The position numbers were made by a program, and so were the translations under genes. Below, one piece after another: positions 28,350 to 38,320 of a stretch of 64,000 bases of DNA. The stretch covers positions 4,500,762 to 4,564,761 of the forward strand of contig KB235926.1 of the NCBI GenBank assembly GCA_000332255.1, given 5' to 3'. The notes under the pieces were generated by a model that was not told the DNA's origin, made no database searches, and saw nothing but the letters and a program-made list of their open reading frames with translations. The stretch is from a cyanobacterium PCC 7702. Its GTDB lineage: Bacteria; Cyanobacteriota; Cyanobacteriia; Cyanobacteriales; Nostocaceae. The stretch's first letter is position 1. The number at the start of each line of letters is the position of its first letter.

Positions 28350-30461
28350 ATGAATTCCCAAATTCGCTATTTAATGTGTCCTCCCGACTACTACGACGTG
28401 GATTACGTGATCAATCCCTGGATGGAAGGGAATATTCATAAATCGTCGCGCGATCGCGCCGTAGAGCAATGGCATAACCTTTATAAAATTCTTAAAGAAC
28501 ACGCCATAGTAGACTTAGTGCCACCTCAACCGGGCTGGCCGGACATGGTTTTCACAGCTAACGCTGGCTTGGTTCTGGGAGATAGGGTAGTCATGAGTCG
28601 TTTTTTACACAAAGAACGCCAAGGAGAAGAACCTTTTTTCAAGCAGTGGTTTGAAGAAAACGGCTACAAAATTTACGAATTGCCGAAAGACTTACCTTTT
28701 GAGGGAGCGGGAGATGCACTGCTGGATCGGGAAGGACGCTGGCTGTGGGCGGGATACGGGTTTCGCTCGGAACTAGATTCCCATCCCTACCTGGCCAAGT
28801 GGCTGGATATTGAAGTATTGTCCTTGCGATTGATTGACGAGCGTTTTTACCATTTGGATACTTGCTTTTGTCCGTTAACAGACGGCTATTTGCTATATTA
28901 TCCCGCCGCTTTTGATTCCTACTCCAACCGTTTAATTGAAATGCGAGTAGCACCAGAAAAGCGCATTGCCATTGCAGAAAGCGACGCGGTGAACTTTGCC
29001 TGCAATGCGGTAAATATAGAGCAGGTAGTGGTAATGAACAAAGCCAGCGACGCATTAAAAGCACGCCTGAGCGAAATTGGCTTCCAACTCATCGAAACAC
29101 CGCTAACAGAATTTCTCAAAGCTGGTGGCGCCGCCAAATGTTTGACACTGCGGGTAACAGAACCAATTCGAGAAGAAGTGCATGCCAACATGCCGGTAGA
29201 AAGCCGTATTGTTCGCATGGAAGGACACTTGCTTGACGCTGGCTTGATCAATCGTGCCTTGGACTTGGTTGTAGACAACGGTGGTAGTTTCCAAGTCCTA
29301 AACTTCCAATTAGGAGAGCAACGGCAAAGTACTTCTAGAGCAGAAATAAAAGTTTCAGCTCCTTCCCACGGCGTTATGGAAGAAATTATCTCCCAGCTTA
29401 TCGACCTAGGAGCTGTAGACTTGCCTGAAGACGAGCGAGATGCCAAACTCGAACCAGTGACTGTTGCCGGTGTGGCTCCCGATGATTTCTACGTCACCAC
29501 CATTTATCCTACCGAAGTGCGAATCCAAGGGCAGTGGATAAAGGTAGAAAACCAACGCATGGACGGGGCGATCGCCGTTTCCCAAACTCCCCAAGGATGG
29601 GTAGCGCGGTGTAAATTATTGCGCGACTTAGAAGTCGGCGAGCAAGTAGTCGTAGACGTGCAGGGTATTCGCACCATCCGCAAAACAGAATCGCGAGAAA
29701 AGCGCAACGCCGAAGAATTTAGTTTTATGTCCGCAGGAGTTTCCAGCGAGCGGCGGGTGGAACTAGTCGTTGAACAAGTAGCTTGGGAATTACGTAAAAT
29801 CCGAGATGCTGGTGGTAAAGTAGTTGTCACGGCTGGTCCTGTAGTCATTCATACCGGCGGGGGTGAACACCTAGCGCGACTGATTAGAGAAGGATACGTG
29901 CAAGTACTGTTAGGTGGCAACGCGATCGCCGTTCACGACCTCGAACAAGCAATTATGGGTACCTCCCTGGGCGTGGATATGAAGCGGGGCGTAGCAGTAC
30001 GCGGCGGACATCGCCATCACCTAAAAGTCATCAACACCATCAGACGCTACGGCAGCATAGCCAAAGCTGTGGAAGCCGGAATAATAAAAAGTGGCGTGAT
30101 GTACGAATGCGTTAAGAACAACGTACCCTTTTGCCTAGCAGGTTCGATTCGCGATGACGGCCCCCTACCCGACACTCAGATGGATCTGCTCAAAGCACAA
30201 GCAGAATACGCCGAACTGCTCAAAGGTGCAGACATGATTTTAATGCTGTCATCGATGCTGCACTCCATTGGAGTAGGAAATATGACACCAGCAGGAGTAA
30301 AGATGGTTTGCGTAGATATTAACCCAGCAGTCGTAACCAAATTAAGCGATCGAGGTTCCATAGAATCGGTAGGCGTAGTCACAGATGTGGGATTGTTCTT
30401 GAGTTTGTTGGTGCAGCAATTGGATAAATTAACAAGTCCGTATACTGCTAAAGTAAGTTAA
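28350..30461 (+). CDS. agrE: Arginine dihydrolase / ornithine cyclodeaminase-type enzyme (AgrE/ArgZ)
   Basis: A 703-aa two-part enzyme. Residues 1 to about 270 are a guanidine-modifying (amidinotransferase-fold) domain: WPDMVFTANAGLVLGDRVVM, then FEGAGDALLD, FYHLDTCFCPL and AGGAAKCLTLRV with the likely catalytic Cys near its end. This domain in cyanobacterial ArgZ/AgrE converts arginine to ornithine, ammonia and CO2. The C-terminal half is the LOR/SDH-type domain (VEQVAWELRKIRDAGGKVVV, then VDMKRGVAVRGGHRHHLKVI), which in AgrE has ornithine cyclodeaminase activity giving proline. The enzyme releases nitrogen from cyanophycin-derived arginine. Its length equals that of the Anabaena protein as I recall it. 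Confidence 0.92.
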   Translation: MNSQIRYLMCPPDYYDVDYVINPWMEGNIHKSSRDRAVEQWHNLYKILKEHAIVDLVPPQPGWPDMVFTANAGLVLGDRVVMSRFLHKERQGEEPFFKQWFEENGYKIYELPKDLPFEGAGDALLDREGRWLWAGYGFRSELDSHPYLAKWLDIEVLSLRLIDERFYHLDTCFCPLTDGYLLYYPAAFDSYSNRLIEMRVAPEKRIAIAESDAVNFACNAVNIEQVVVMNKASDALKARLSEIGFQLIETPLTEFLKAGGAAKCLTLRVTEPIREEVHANMPVESRIVRMEGHLLDAGLINRALDLVVDNGGSFQVLNFQLGEQRQSTSRAEIKVSAPSHGVMEEIISQLIDLGAVDLPEDERDAKLEPVTVAGVAPDDFYVTTIYPTEVRIQGQWIKVENQRMDGAIAVSQTPQGWVARCKLLRDLEVGEQVVVDVQGIRTIRKTESREKRNAEEFSFMSAGVSSERRVELVVEQVAWELRKIRDAGGKVVVTAGPVVIHTGGGEHLARLIREGYVQVLLGGNAIAVHDLEQAIMGTSLGVDMKRGVAVRGGHRHHLKVINTIRRYGSIAKAVEAGIIKSGVMYECVKNNVPFCLAGSIRDDGPLPDTQMDLLKAQAEYAELLKGADMILMLSSMLHSIGVGNMTPAGVKMVCVDINPAVVTKLSDRGSIESVGVVTDVGLFLSLLVQQLDKLTSPYTAKVS

Positions 30462-30527
30462 ATACTCTTGTCAAGATGCCATCCCTTCCGCTGCGCGAAC
30501 GCCTAAAATACCCTTGAGTAAGCAAAA

Positions 30528-31046
30528 ATGACACAAATGATTACAAAAGCAGCTTTCAGCAAAGGGTTACAAATTCACTGGGCGAGTATCGTTGCAGACA
30601 TTATCCTAGCCGCAATGGTCATAGGACCTCCAGCAGCACCCTTTCTGGCTGTATCGAGACTGCCAATTTTACCTGGAATTGCCAACATTATCTATTTCAT
30701 GGGCAGCCATGTATGTCCGCAGCCAGAGATGGCGCTCAGCTTAGCCTCGCCATTTCTCATGGCCGTATGCATGCGTTGCTACGGTACGGTAACCGGTCTT
30801 TTGCTGACTCGATTGCTGTTAGCAGCAACTGGTACTCGCGGATTTTATTGGCTGCATCAATACGGTTGGAGCGGCGCAGCTTGGGGTAGCATATTGATGA
30901 TGGCTTATCCCCTTGAGCTAGCAGCCGAAGTGTTGGGGTGGTGGAGTTTTAACAATTACACCGTCACCGTATCTGGATTAATTACAGGTTTGGCGTGGGG
31001 TTTATTTACTATGCCCTTACTGCATCCACAAAAGTCAAGACCATAA
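30528..31046 (+). CDS. DUF2085 membrane protein
   Basis: A 172-aa membrane protein of the DUF2085 family with about four helices and the family cysteine pattern (GSHVCPQPEMAL, then AVCMRCYGTVTG). Function unknown. It follows the arginine dihydrolase gene by 66 bases in the same direction and could be co-transcribed. It is convergent with egtB; no clear terminator lies in the 19 bases between them. Confidence 0.82.
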   Translation: MTQMITKAAFSKGLQIHWASIVADIILAAMVIGPPAAPFLAVSRLPILPGIANIIYFMGSHVCPQPEMALSLASPFLMAVCMRCYGTVTGLLLTRLLLAATGTRGFYWLHQYGWSGAAWGSILMMAYPLELAAEVLGWWSFNNYTVTVSGLITGLAWGLFTMPLLHPQKSRP

Positions 31047-31065
31047 AGTGTTTGCACAGAAAAGA

Positions 31066-32331
31066 CTACTTCAAACCCAAAACGCTAACACAGCGAAATC
31101 CCGCCAAAATTTGGCGCACGCCCGGACGATACCAGTTGCGAAAACTACCTCGCAGCACCCAAGGACGAGTCGCCCAACTACCCCCTTTTAAAACCCGATG
31201 TTGGTTGTCGAAATAAACCTGGGAATACCCTATATAGGGATAATAACGAAAACCTTCATAACCATCAAACCAACTAGCTGTCCATTCCCAAACGTTTCCC
31301 AAACAATCGTACAAACCACAAGCACTTTGTCCCTCGGGATAAGCATCCACCGGCGTAGTTGTACCAATTGTGGTGTCGAAGTTGCCAAATTCAACTTTTG
31401 GCTGTACATTACCCCAAGGATAAATGCGACGGCAATTGGCTTTTGTATCCCAAATCGCTGCTTTTTCCCACTCTGCTTCTGTAGGTAAGCGCTTGCCCGC
31501 AAACCGACAGTAAGCTTCAGCTTCGTACCAGCTCACCCCGCAAACAGGATGGCGATCGAAATCCGGGCGATCGCACCAGTAAAGGGGCTGAGTCACTTGC
31601 TCTTTTTGCAACCACTCCCAACCAGCCGTTGACCACCATTGCGGATTTTTGTAACCTCCTGCCGCTATAAATACTCGATACTGAGCGTTCGTCACAGGAT
31701 AGCGATCAATAAAGTAAGCTTCAAGATATACTCTGTGAACCGGACGCTCGTTATCTAACGCCTCTGGCAAATCGCTACCCATTTCAAACTCGCCAGCAGG
31801 AATTTCTATCATCTCATTCTCCAAACTAGCAGACTCTTGTGTTACCCCCCAAGTTGGGAGAAACTCCCCACACCTTTTGTTTCTCTTATCCATTTCCAAC
31901 ACAAAAGTAATTATCTCGCTGTGCTGACTTTCGTGCTGAAGCAAAAAATGCCAAAGAGGTGCTTCTGTTTCTAGATCGGCAACTTGCAAATAGTGGAGAA
32001 CTTTATCTCGAACCGTATTCAGGTAATAATAAATTTCCTGTAGAGCGGGTAATTTCACACGTTCTGATTTGGATAAACCATCAGCCGCAAATAACTTTCG
32101 GTATTGTGGAAACATACAACGCCATCCTGCAGTGCGCTCTAGTATCCACAAAGACTCTGTATAGGCAATATGACCCAAATGCCAACCCACAGGACTAAAA
32201 TCAGGATGAACCTGACGGCAAAAGGTTGCTTCATCTATTCCCTCAAAAAGAGCAAGAGTCTTGGCGCGACACTCCCTAAAGGCCACAAAAAACTTTTTCT
32301 TTAAATCAGATTTGCTCAATTCGGATATCAC
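31066..32331 (-). CDS. egtB: Hercynine oxygenase EgtB
   Basis: A 421-aa non-haem iron sulfoxide synthase of ergothioneine biosynthesis. The N-terminal DinB-like helical domain carries the iron ligands: H51 in GWHLGHIAYTE and H133/H137 in LLQHESQHSE. The C-terminal formylglycine-generating-enzyme-like domain runs from EIPAGEFEMGSD to RWVLRGSFRNWYRPG-like motifs near the end. The start is a GTG overlapping the 3' end of egtC by 26 bases, preceded on its strand by AGGGAA. It joins hercynine to a thiol donor with O2. Confidence 0.92.
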   Translation of the reverse strand: MISELSKSDLKKKFFVAFRECRAKTLALFEGIDEATFCRQVHPDFSPVGWHLGHIAYTESLWILERTAGWRCMFPQYRKLFAADGLSKSERVKLPALQEIYYYLNTVRDKVLHYLQVADLETEAPLWHFLLQHESQHSEIITFVLEMDKRNKRCGEFLPTWGVTQESASLENEMIEIPAGEFEMGSDLPEALDNERPVHRVYLEAYFIDRYPVTNAQYRVFIAAGGYKNPQWWSTAGWEWLQKEQVTQPLYWCDRPDFDRHPVCGVSWYEAEAYCRFAGKRLPTEAEWEKAAIWDTKANCRRIYPWGNVQPKVEFGNFDTTIGTTTPVDAYPEGQSACGLYDCLGNVWEWTASWFDGYEGFRYYPYIGYSQVYFDNQHRVLKGGSWATRPWVLRGSFRNWYRPGVRQILAGFRCVSVLGLK

Positions 32332-33094
32332 AGTCTTTCCCTACACTGATAATGCTATTTTCTGGACAAGAATTCCAATTTCCTACAAATAAAGGTTCCG
32401 ATGCAATCACAATAGCGTTGGGAAAATTTACATCCTTAACTGTCCAGTAAAGAGAAGGAGCTGGTGACTTTGTACCAAAGCGAGAAGCCACAAGGCGCTT
32501 TCCGTCACTAATTACTATATTGGCGTAAACGTAGGTTGAATAACTTTGTGCCATTTCTGCCAACTTCAGCAACGCCACGTGCAAAGCTTGTTCGAGACTT
32601 TTACTGGGATGAGCTTGCCATTGAGATAGCACAAAAGCAAATATATGCTCCGAATCAGTCGTTCCACCAAGCCATTGATAAATTTCATCCCCAAGCTGGT
32701 TGCGCAGCGGTCGATACAGTGTCTGGCGGAATTTGTCAATACGCCCGTTGTGAATAAATAACAAACGCTGATACTGAAATGGCTGAGAGTTACAAAAATC
32801 CAAAGCTTGTCCAGGTGTAGCGCTGCGAATATAGGCGAGTATGCAATCCGACTCCACATAACGACTGAGACTGGGCAGATTGATATCATTCCAAATCGGC
32901 AGTGTATTTTTGTAAATAAAAGGCTCGGTGTCTTTTTGCAGATGATACCAACCCACACCAAAACCATCAGCATTCACAACCCCAGAAAGCATCTCCCGGG
33001 GTTGATAGCTTTGGACTATGAGTGAGTGTTCTGGTTGGTACAGCAAAGCTTCCAAAGACACAGGCGAACCAAGATAGGCAAGCAAACGGCACAT
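32306..33094 (-). CDS. egtC: Class II glutamine amidotransferase EgtC
   Basis: A 262-aa Ntn-hydrolase with nucleophile Cys2 (MCRLLAYLGSPVSLEALLY), then GVVNADGFGVGWY and FIHNGRIDKF. In ergothioneine synthesis EgtC removes glutamate from the gamma-glutamyl-cysteinyl-hercynine sulfoxide made by EgtB. It is the first gene of an overlapping egtC-egtB pair. Its presence implies the gamma-glutamylcysteine-using route, yet no EgtA or EgtE gene is in the window. Confidence 0.9.
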   Translation of the reverse strand: MCRLLAYLGSPVSLEALLYQPEHSLIVQSYQPREMLSGVVNADGFGVGWYHLQKDTEPFIYKNTLPIWNDINLPSLSRYVESDCILAYIRSATPGQALDFCNSQPFQYQRLLFIHNGRIDKFRQTLYRPLRNQLGDEIYQWLGGTTDSEHIFAFVLSQWQAHPSKSLEQALHVALLKLAEMAQSYSTYVYANIVISDGKRLVASRFGTKSPAPSLYWTVKDVNFPNAIVIASEPLFVGNWNSCPENSIISVGKDCDIRIEQI

Positions 33095-33300
33095 ACTGTA
33101 GGAAATTACTGTTAATTACTGTAGAAAACGGGGTTTTTTGAGCCTAGAGATTTCTCCGTTTTCGAAAACTGACACGAGTTTACCAAACAAAGGCGAATAA
33201 GCCCAGAGGATCCAATCCGTCTCAGCAAGAGGTTCTAATGCTTGTCAACGCATCTGGGAATTGTTGATGGAGCAAGAATTCCGGAAGCAAAAGCGATGAA

Positions 33301-34941
33301 CCCACATTCCGCAGGTGCATCAGGTGAGGAGATAATATTTTCGGCAAGGCGCACCAAGAAACTGGAGAATCCATCGGCGTTCATCAGTCAGATTAGCAAT
33401 CTGTTTAACTTTGGCGATTGTGACCAGATGAATGGACATAAAACATTGAAAAACCCAACGCGCAAGCGTGGGGGTAGCAGTTGGCGCGTCCTAGTTGATT
33501 GGTAATGGTTTGTTTAGCTTGGTCAAGTGCCTGTCGCAGTGCGAGTTGTCCTAAACTATAAACTAACAAGCACAAACCCATAACCATTGCCAATGCGGCG
33601 ACACGTTCTGTGGAATTAAGGAAAACACTTGAGGTGAAAAACAGAGGGTCTTTGAGGAAGCGAAAACCACGCTCAGTAGATTGTTGTACTTTATACTCAT
33701 ACAATAGTTCATCGTTGCTCAGTTGTTGAGCATCAAGTATATTGGTAGCAAGAATGAAACACCCTGCCCGTTGCTGCTCAACAGCAATGGCGGTCTGATG
33801 GGGTACTAAAGTTGCCTGTATTTGATAGTAGCACTCTTGGGCTGGTGCATCTTTGCTTTGCGGGGTCTGCCGGATTTGGCATAAGCCTTGTGTTCAAGAA
33901 TTTTGAGGTCGGCAAGTAGATGAAAGCACCCTTGAGTGTCAAAGTGCTGCATGGGGCTTGAAATAGCATCTGCTGTTGATGCGAATTCTTGCTGTGTAAC
34001 TCTGCCGCAGTTGAGACTGGGCTTTGTCCAATTGCTGTCTCCTCGCGTTTTTCTAGTTGCTTTAAATCCGCTTTTTGACGAACTTCACTTTTAACTACTA
34101 ACCAACGTTGCTTCACTCCGCCATAATCACTACAACACTCGCTTGTTCATACCTTCTATTGCACTTGCAACAAATGCTTCTGGGTTCAGGTTGTCTAAGA
34201 GAAATTGTGCTGCCTTGAAAGTGACTGGCACTGTTGATAGCCACCGCAAGCAATCCATCTGTTTGATGTTTTCTTCACAGTAAACACAGCTAGCTGCATC
34301 TGCCACTGTTGCCTAAACTGTTTGAGAATTCGCGCAAACGCTGCCGAGTCGGCTTCATTACAAGGCTGCAACTCTTATGTATAAAGGAATATCTCCATCT
34401 CCACTGCACATTAAGTCCACAATAAATTCTTTGAGATCCTCTGGCATTTCCCCAGCAGTGGTTATGGCGTATTCTCCATGCACGTGAAACGAACTTGAGT
34501 CTAAGTGTAAAGTGTCTTTTTTTTACTCCAAACTTTTCCGCTGCTGCTAAGGCTATTTTGACGAATACTTGTGTTAGTCCTGCCTCATATAGTTTGTCCA
34601 AGACTCTGCCTCAGCGGTCATCATTTAAGTGTTCTGCTCTGATTCCCTCCCCTAGTAAATGTTCTGTGGCTTTGCCTACAAAGAACTTCTCAAATAGGTA
34701 TAACGGCGCACTTACTAAACCCAAGCCATTCAGAATCATTGCTTTTACTGCTTGACCTGGGCTGACAATTTCTTGGTGATGTGTTCCTAGTATTTGGTTG
34801 ATTTGTTCTACCAAACACATTTGGTCAATTATCCCTGCCACTATCCCGCAGTGGTCAATATCTTGTACTCTTATTTCTAATGCTGATGGTATCTTTCTTC
34901 AAAAATACCATTGATCTCCTCGCTTACCTGCGGAATGTGGG
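33301..34941 (-). mobile_element. IS1634-type insertion sequence, 1641 bp, inactive
   Basis: The ends are perfect 16-bp inverted repeats, CCCACATTCCGCAGGT at 33301-33316 and its complement at 34926-34941. They are flanked by a 5-bp direct repeat ATGAA (33296-33300 and 34942-34946), which is the target duplication. Inside is one transposase gene broken by several frameshifts. The DUF4277 N-terminal sequence and overall form point to the IS1634 family. It sits between egtC and the Cys-rich peptide gene. Confidence 0.9.
33320..34891 (-). pseudogene. Broken IS1634-family transposase
   Basis: Read on the minus strand, fragments in different frames join into one transposase. The N-terminus IPSALEIRVQDIDHCGIVAG, then MCLVEQINQILGTHHQEIVS, is the DUF4277 part. 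Then come LYEAGLTQVFVKIALAAAEK and later ALRQALDQAKQTITNQLG. The C-terminus is in another frame again: IAKVKQIANLTDERRWILQF and a stop at 33320-33322. At least four frame changes are needed and the start is obscured by a TGA, so the gene is dead. Confidence 0.85.
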
Positions 34942-35194
34942 ATGAATCGTTTGCTACGAACTTTGAAAAAGCGATAAATCGCTTACTACGAACCTCCAAA
35001 CTAATTAATATCTAAGCATATTTGCTGAAAAAGAGTATTTTGCTCTACCCTTTCTTTTTACCCTTCTCGGGTTTTGTCAATAAATGATAACATTTTCGGC
35101 TGCTAAATTTAGGAGTAATTTCGGAAATAAGCCGTACCTTTTTGTAGTCCAATCTGGGTTTGCAATTCACCTTAACCCTAGGAGTTAAAAGATT

Positions 35195-35479
35195 ATGAAT
35201 TCTGAAAAACTGCAGCAGTTAAAAGATGAAATTGCCCAAGAGCTGCAATCCCTATTGCGTAACTCTAATTTTGGTAAATTATTACAAAAATACGGCATTT
35301 CTGGGGAAAATGTTCTCAGAGTTGATTATACTTTAGATTTAGCTCAAATTAAATTTAGTGATGCTAGCGACGCTGAGAAAATTAATACTATTGCAGATAG
35401 CCAAATTAAGATCGCAAGTTGTGCGTTTTGCATTCCTTGTCCTGTCAACGGTGACCCTATAGGTTGTTGGATTTGCTAA
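35195..35479 (+). CDS. Small protein with Cys-rich C-terminus, RiPP-precursor-like
   Basis: A 94-aa protein. Residues 1-72 are a soluble, acidic, helix-forming leader-like region (MNSEKLQQLKDEIAQELQSL, then LRVDYTLDLAQIKFSD). The last 22 residues hold five cysteines in CAFCIPCPVNGDPIGCWIC. A ribosome site (AGGAG) lies 11 bases before the ATG, and a strong terminator follows at 35581, so it is very probably a real single gene. The leader-plus-core layout recalls ribosomally made, modified peptides, but no modification enzyme, protease or exporter is nearby. Another reading is a small metal-binding protein. Confidence 0.7.
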   Translation: MNSEKLQQLKDEIAQELQSLLRNSNFGKLLQKYGISGENVLRVDYTLDLAQIKFSDASDAEKINTIADSQIKIASCAFCIPCPVNGDPIGCWIC

Positions 35480-35580
35480 CCAAGTTTTACTTGAGTAAGC
35501 TTGGTGGAGAGAAACGATCATTTATTCGTCATTCTTCACCAAAGCAAAAAAATAACTCAAAATTGTAAAAACCTAATAGC

Positions 35581-35616
35581 AGTGCTTTAGTAACTAATAA
35601 AGCACTTGTTTTTTTA
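35581..35616 (+). terminator. Intrinsic terminator after the Cys-rich peptide gene
   Basis: AGTGCTTTA (35581-35589) pairs with TAAAGCACT (35598-35606), followed by TGTTTTTTTA. It lies about 100 bases past the stop codon. Confidence 0.85.
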
Positions 35617-35774
35617 TGGCGATCGCAGTTTGACCTGGAGACAAACTAAATAATGAGGTCTTACCCTAAAAACAATAATTATTCCAGCTGTTCAAGTAAA
35701 AAAAATACGAATTACCTTCCTCAATGTAGTTTACTTAATGTTAGTACAGCGTTTCTAGAAGGGTGAAATATTTT

Positions 35775-38213
35775 ATGAGTAGTAGTCTTGGCAATTGGTT
35801 TCAAGTCCTAGGCGTGTTGACGGGTAGTGCAATAGCTTTATCTGCAAACAGGACTATTGCTCAAATTACCCCAGATGCTACTCTACCCAATAATTCTCGT
35901 GTTATCACCCAGAGAAATATCAAAATTATCGAAGGTGGAACCCAACTTGGAAATAATCTGTTCCACAGTTTTGAGCAGTTTTCTTTACCTACTGGAACTA
36001 CAGCTTACTTTAACAATACTTTTGATACTCAAAACATCATTAGTCGAGTCACTGGCAAATCTATCTCTAATATTGACGGTACACTCAAAGCTAATGGTAC
36101 GGCCAACCTGTTTTTGATTAATCCCAACGGCATTGTGTTTGGTCCCAATGCTGCTTTAAACATAGGTGGCTCGTTTTTAGCAACTACAGCCAACAGTATC
36201 AACTTTGCCGATGGTAGTAAGTTTAGCGCTACAGCTACCCAAACCACCCCTCTGCTCACGGTTAGCGTTCCCGTTGGCTTGCAATTTGGAGCAACAGCAA
36301 ATTCTATCCGCAATCGCTCCCGAACTCCAGCAAGTGCAACGAACATCTTTAACCGTCCCGTTGGCCTGCAAGTACCATCAGGCAAGACCTTAGCATTGGT
36401 AGGCGGCGATTTAACGCTAGAGGGCGGAACTTTAACAGCTCCAGGGGGACAAATTGTCTTGGCAAGTGTAGGTGCCAACAGTCTGGTAAATCTCAGCCCA
36501 AACAGTCAAGGTTGGCAACTGAGTTACGAAGGAGTCCCGAATTTCCAGAACATTCTTATTACCGACAAAAAAATTCCATCTTTTGTCAACACTGGTACTG
36601 AGGGGGGTGGCAACATTTACATACAGGGCAAGCGCGTTACAATTACCGGAAATTCGCAGATTTTGACTACAAGCACCAGTTCGCAACCAACAGGAAATTT
36701 GACAGTGACTGCTTCGGAACTGGTGGAGTTAAGTGGTACCAATGCGCCCTTGGTGGTTACCAGTCTTGGTTCCGGACGGGTAGGGAATTTAACAATTAAC
36801 ACAAAAAATCTCATAGTCCGCAATGGAGCACAAGTATTCATCAGTGGTAGAGGATCCGGTTCGGGGGGAAAATTGACTGTAAACGCTTCTGAGTCTGTGG
36901 AACTTACTGGCGGTTACCTGTTTCAAAACGGTATTTTTTTACCCAGTGGATTGTTCAGTGCTACTTTTGCTACTGGAGATGCTGGTGATATCACTATTAA
37001 TACTGGAAAGTTACGCGTTCAAGGTGGAGCCCAAATATCAACACAGTCTTCCGGATTGCGGCTTTTTCCTTCCAGACAATTTTTGCCGGCTACGGGAAAA
37101 GGAGGAAATTTAACTGTAAATGCTTCCCAATCCGTGGAAGTCAGTGGCACTTCACCCATCGGTATTTCCAGCAACTTGTCTGCTTCGACTCAAGGTTACG
37201 GTGCAGCTGGTAATGTGACGTTGAATACAAAACAGTTAATTGTTCGCGATGGAGGAACAATAGCCGTAAATAGCCAACTGCCAAATGAATACATTTACTT
37301 AGGAGATCCGAAGAAACTTGGAAAAGCAGGGGAATTAAATATCAATGCCCGCTCTATACTTTTAGACAACAAAGGACTGCTGGCATCGGAAACTGATGTG
37401 GGAAATGGTGGAAATATCAAGCTGCAGGTGCGGGACTTGTTACTGATGCGCCGCAACAGTCAAATTACCACCAATGCAGGAGGATTAGAAGCAGCCGGTG
37501 ACGGTGGTAATATCAAGATCGATGCTCCTGGTGGTTTTATTGTAGCTGCACCTGATGAAAACAACGACATTACTGCCAATGCTTTTAGCGGTTCTGGCGG
37601 TAGAATTGAAATTAAGTCCGCTGGTATTTTTAACTTTGAACAGCGCAGTCGCCAGCAGTTGGCAAACATTCTCGCCACTAAAAATCCAAGCCAACTCGAT
37701 CCGCAAATTTTGCCAACCAATGATATAACGGCTATTTCTCAAACCAATCCCAATCTCAGCGGGCAAGTAAATCTGAATGTACCTGATACGGATCCGAGCC
37801 GGGGATTGGTAGAACTGCCTATAATTTTGGTAGATCCTTCACAACTAATTGCGACTAGCTGCACTTCCAGTGGTGAACAAAGCAAGAGTTCCTTTATTGT
37901 CACTGGACGGGGTGGTATCGTTCCTAGTCCAGCGGAACCATTACTTCCCAGTGATGAGGTGTTAGTACATTGGATAGACTTGCTAGGTGAAAATGCACAA
38001 AACGGCTGGCAAAGGGCAAATGGCAGAGGACAAGAAGTGGATGTCATGCCATCCGCCGCTCCTATTGTAGAAGCTCAGGGTTGGGTTGTAAATGCTAAGG
38101 GTGAAATAATTCTGGTTGCTAGTGCACCAAATATAACGCCTGATGGTGCTTTATCGTCTCCTGCATCTTGTTATGTAGGTTTACGAGGAAAAGATCGCTC
38201 CCAAGCTAAATAA
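35775..38213 (+). CDS. Filamentous-haemagglutinin-type secreted protein (two-partner secretion)
   Basis: An 812-aa TpsA-like protein counted from the ATG reading MSSSLGN; a GTG four codons upstream is the alternative. A signal peptide (VLGVLTGSAIALSANRTIAQ) is followed by the TPS domain, with NLFLINPNGIVFGPNAALNI holding the NPNG motif (about residue 116) and IGGSFLATTANSINF. The remainder is a series of beta-helix-like strands (GNLTINTKNLIVRNGAQVFI, GKLTVNASESVELTGG). TPS proteins are exported through a TpsB (Omp85-type) pore; none is in this window. Likely a cell-surface or matrix protein. Confidence 0.88.
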   Translation: MSSSLGNWFQVLGVLTGSAIALSANRTIAQITPDATLPNNSRVITQRNIKIIEGGTQLGNNLFHSFEQFSLPTGTTAYFNNTFDTQNIISRVTGKSISNIDGTLKANGTANLFLINPNGIVFGPNAALNIGGSFLATTANSINFADGSKFSATATQTTPLLTVSVPVGLQFGATANSIRNRSRTPASATNIFNRPVGLQVPSGKTLALVGGDLTLEGGTLTAPGGQIVLASVGANSLVNLSPNSQGWQLSYEGVPNFQNILITDKKIPSFVNTGTEGGGNIYIQGKRVTITGNSQILTTSTSSQPTGNLTVTASELVELSGTNAPLVVTSLGSGRVGNLTINTKNLIVRNGAQVFISGRGSGSGGKLTVNASESVELTGGYLFQNGIFLPSGLFSATFATGDAGDITINTGKLRVQGGAQISTQSSGLRLFPSRQFLPATGKGGNLTVNASQSVEVSGTSPIGISSNLSASTQGYGAAGNVTLNTKQLIVRDGGTIAVNSQLPNEYIYLGDPKKLGKAGELNINARSILLDNKGLLASETDVGNGGNIKLQVRDLLLMRRNSQITTNAGGLEAAGDGGNIKIDAPGGFIVAAPDENNDITANAFSGSGGRIEIKSAGIFNFEQRSRQQLANILATKNPSQLDPQILPTNDITAISQTNPNLSGQVNLNVPDTDPSRGLVELPIILVDPSQLIATSCTSSGEQSKSSFIVTGRGGIVPSPAEPLLPSDEVLVHWIDLLGENAQNGWQRANGRGQEVDVMPSAAPIVEAQGWVVNAKGEIILVASAPNITPDGALSSPASCYVGLRGKDRSQAK

Positions 38214-38320
38214 TTCTAGCTTTAGTCTGATGTGATCGAATTTAGCTTCATGTTTGACTAGTTTTGGTTTGAGGTTCGCAATTTGCAAGCGTCTTGCCAA
38301 ACCAAGTCAACGGAGGAGCG

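Noticed and set aside
33242..33505. Plus-strand 87-codon ORF overlapping the IS left end
   Set aside because: It is antisense to the transposase C-terminus and crosses the inverted repeat, so it is not a gene.
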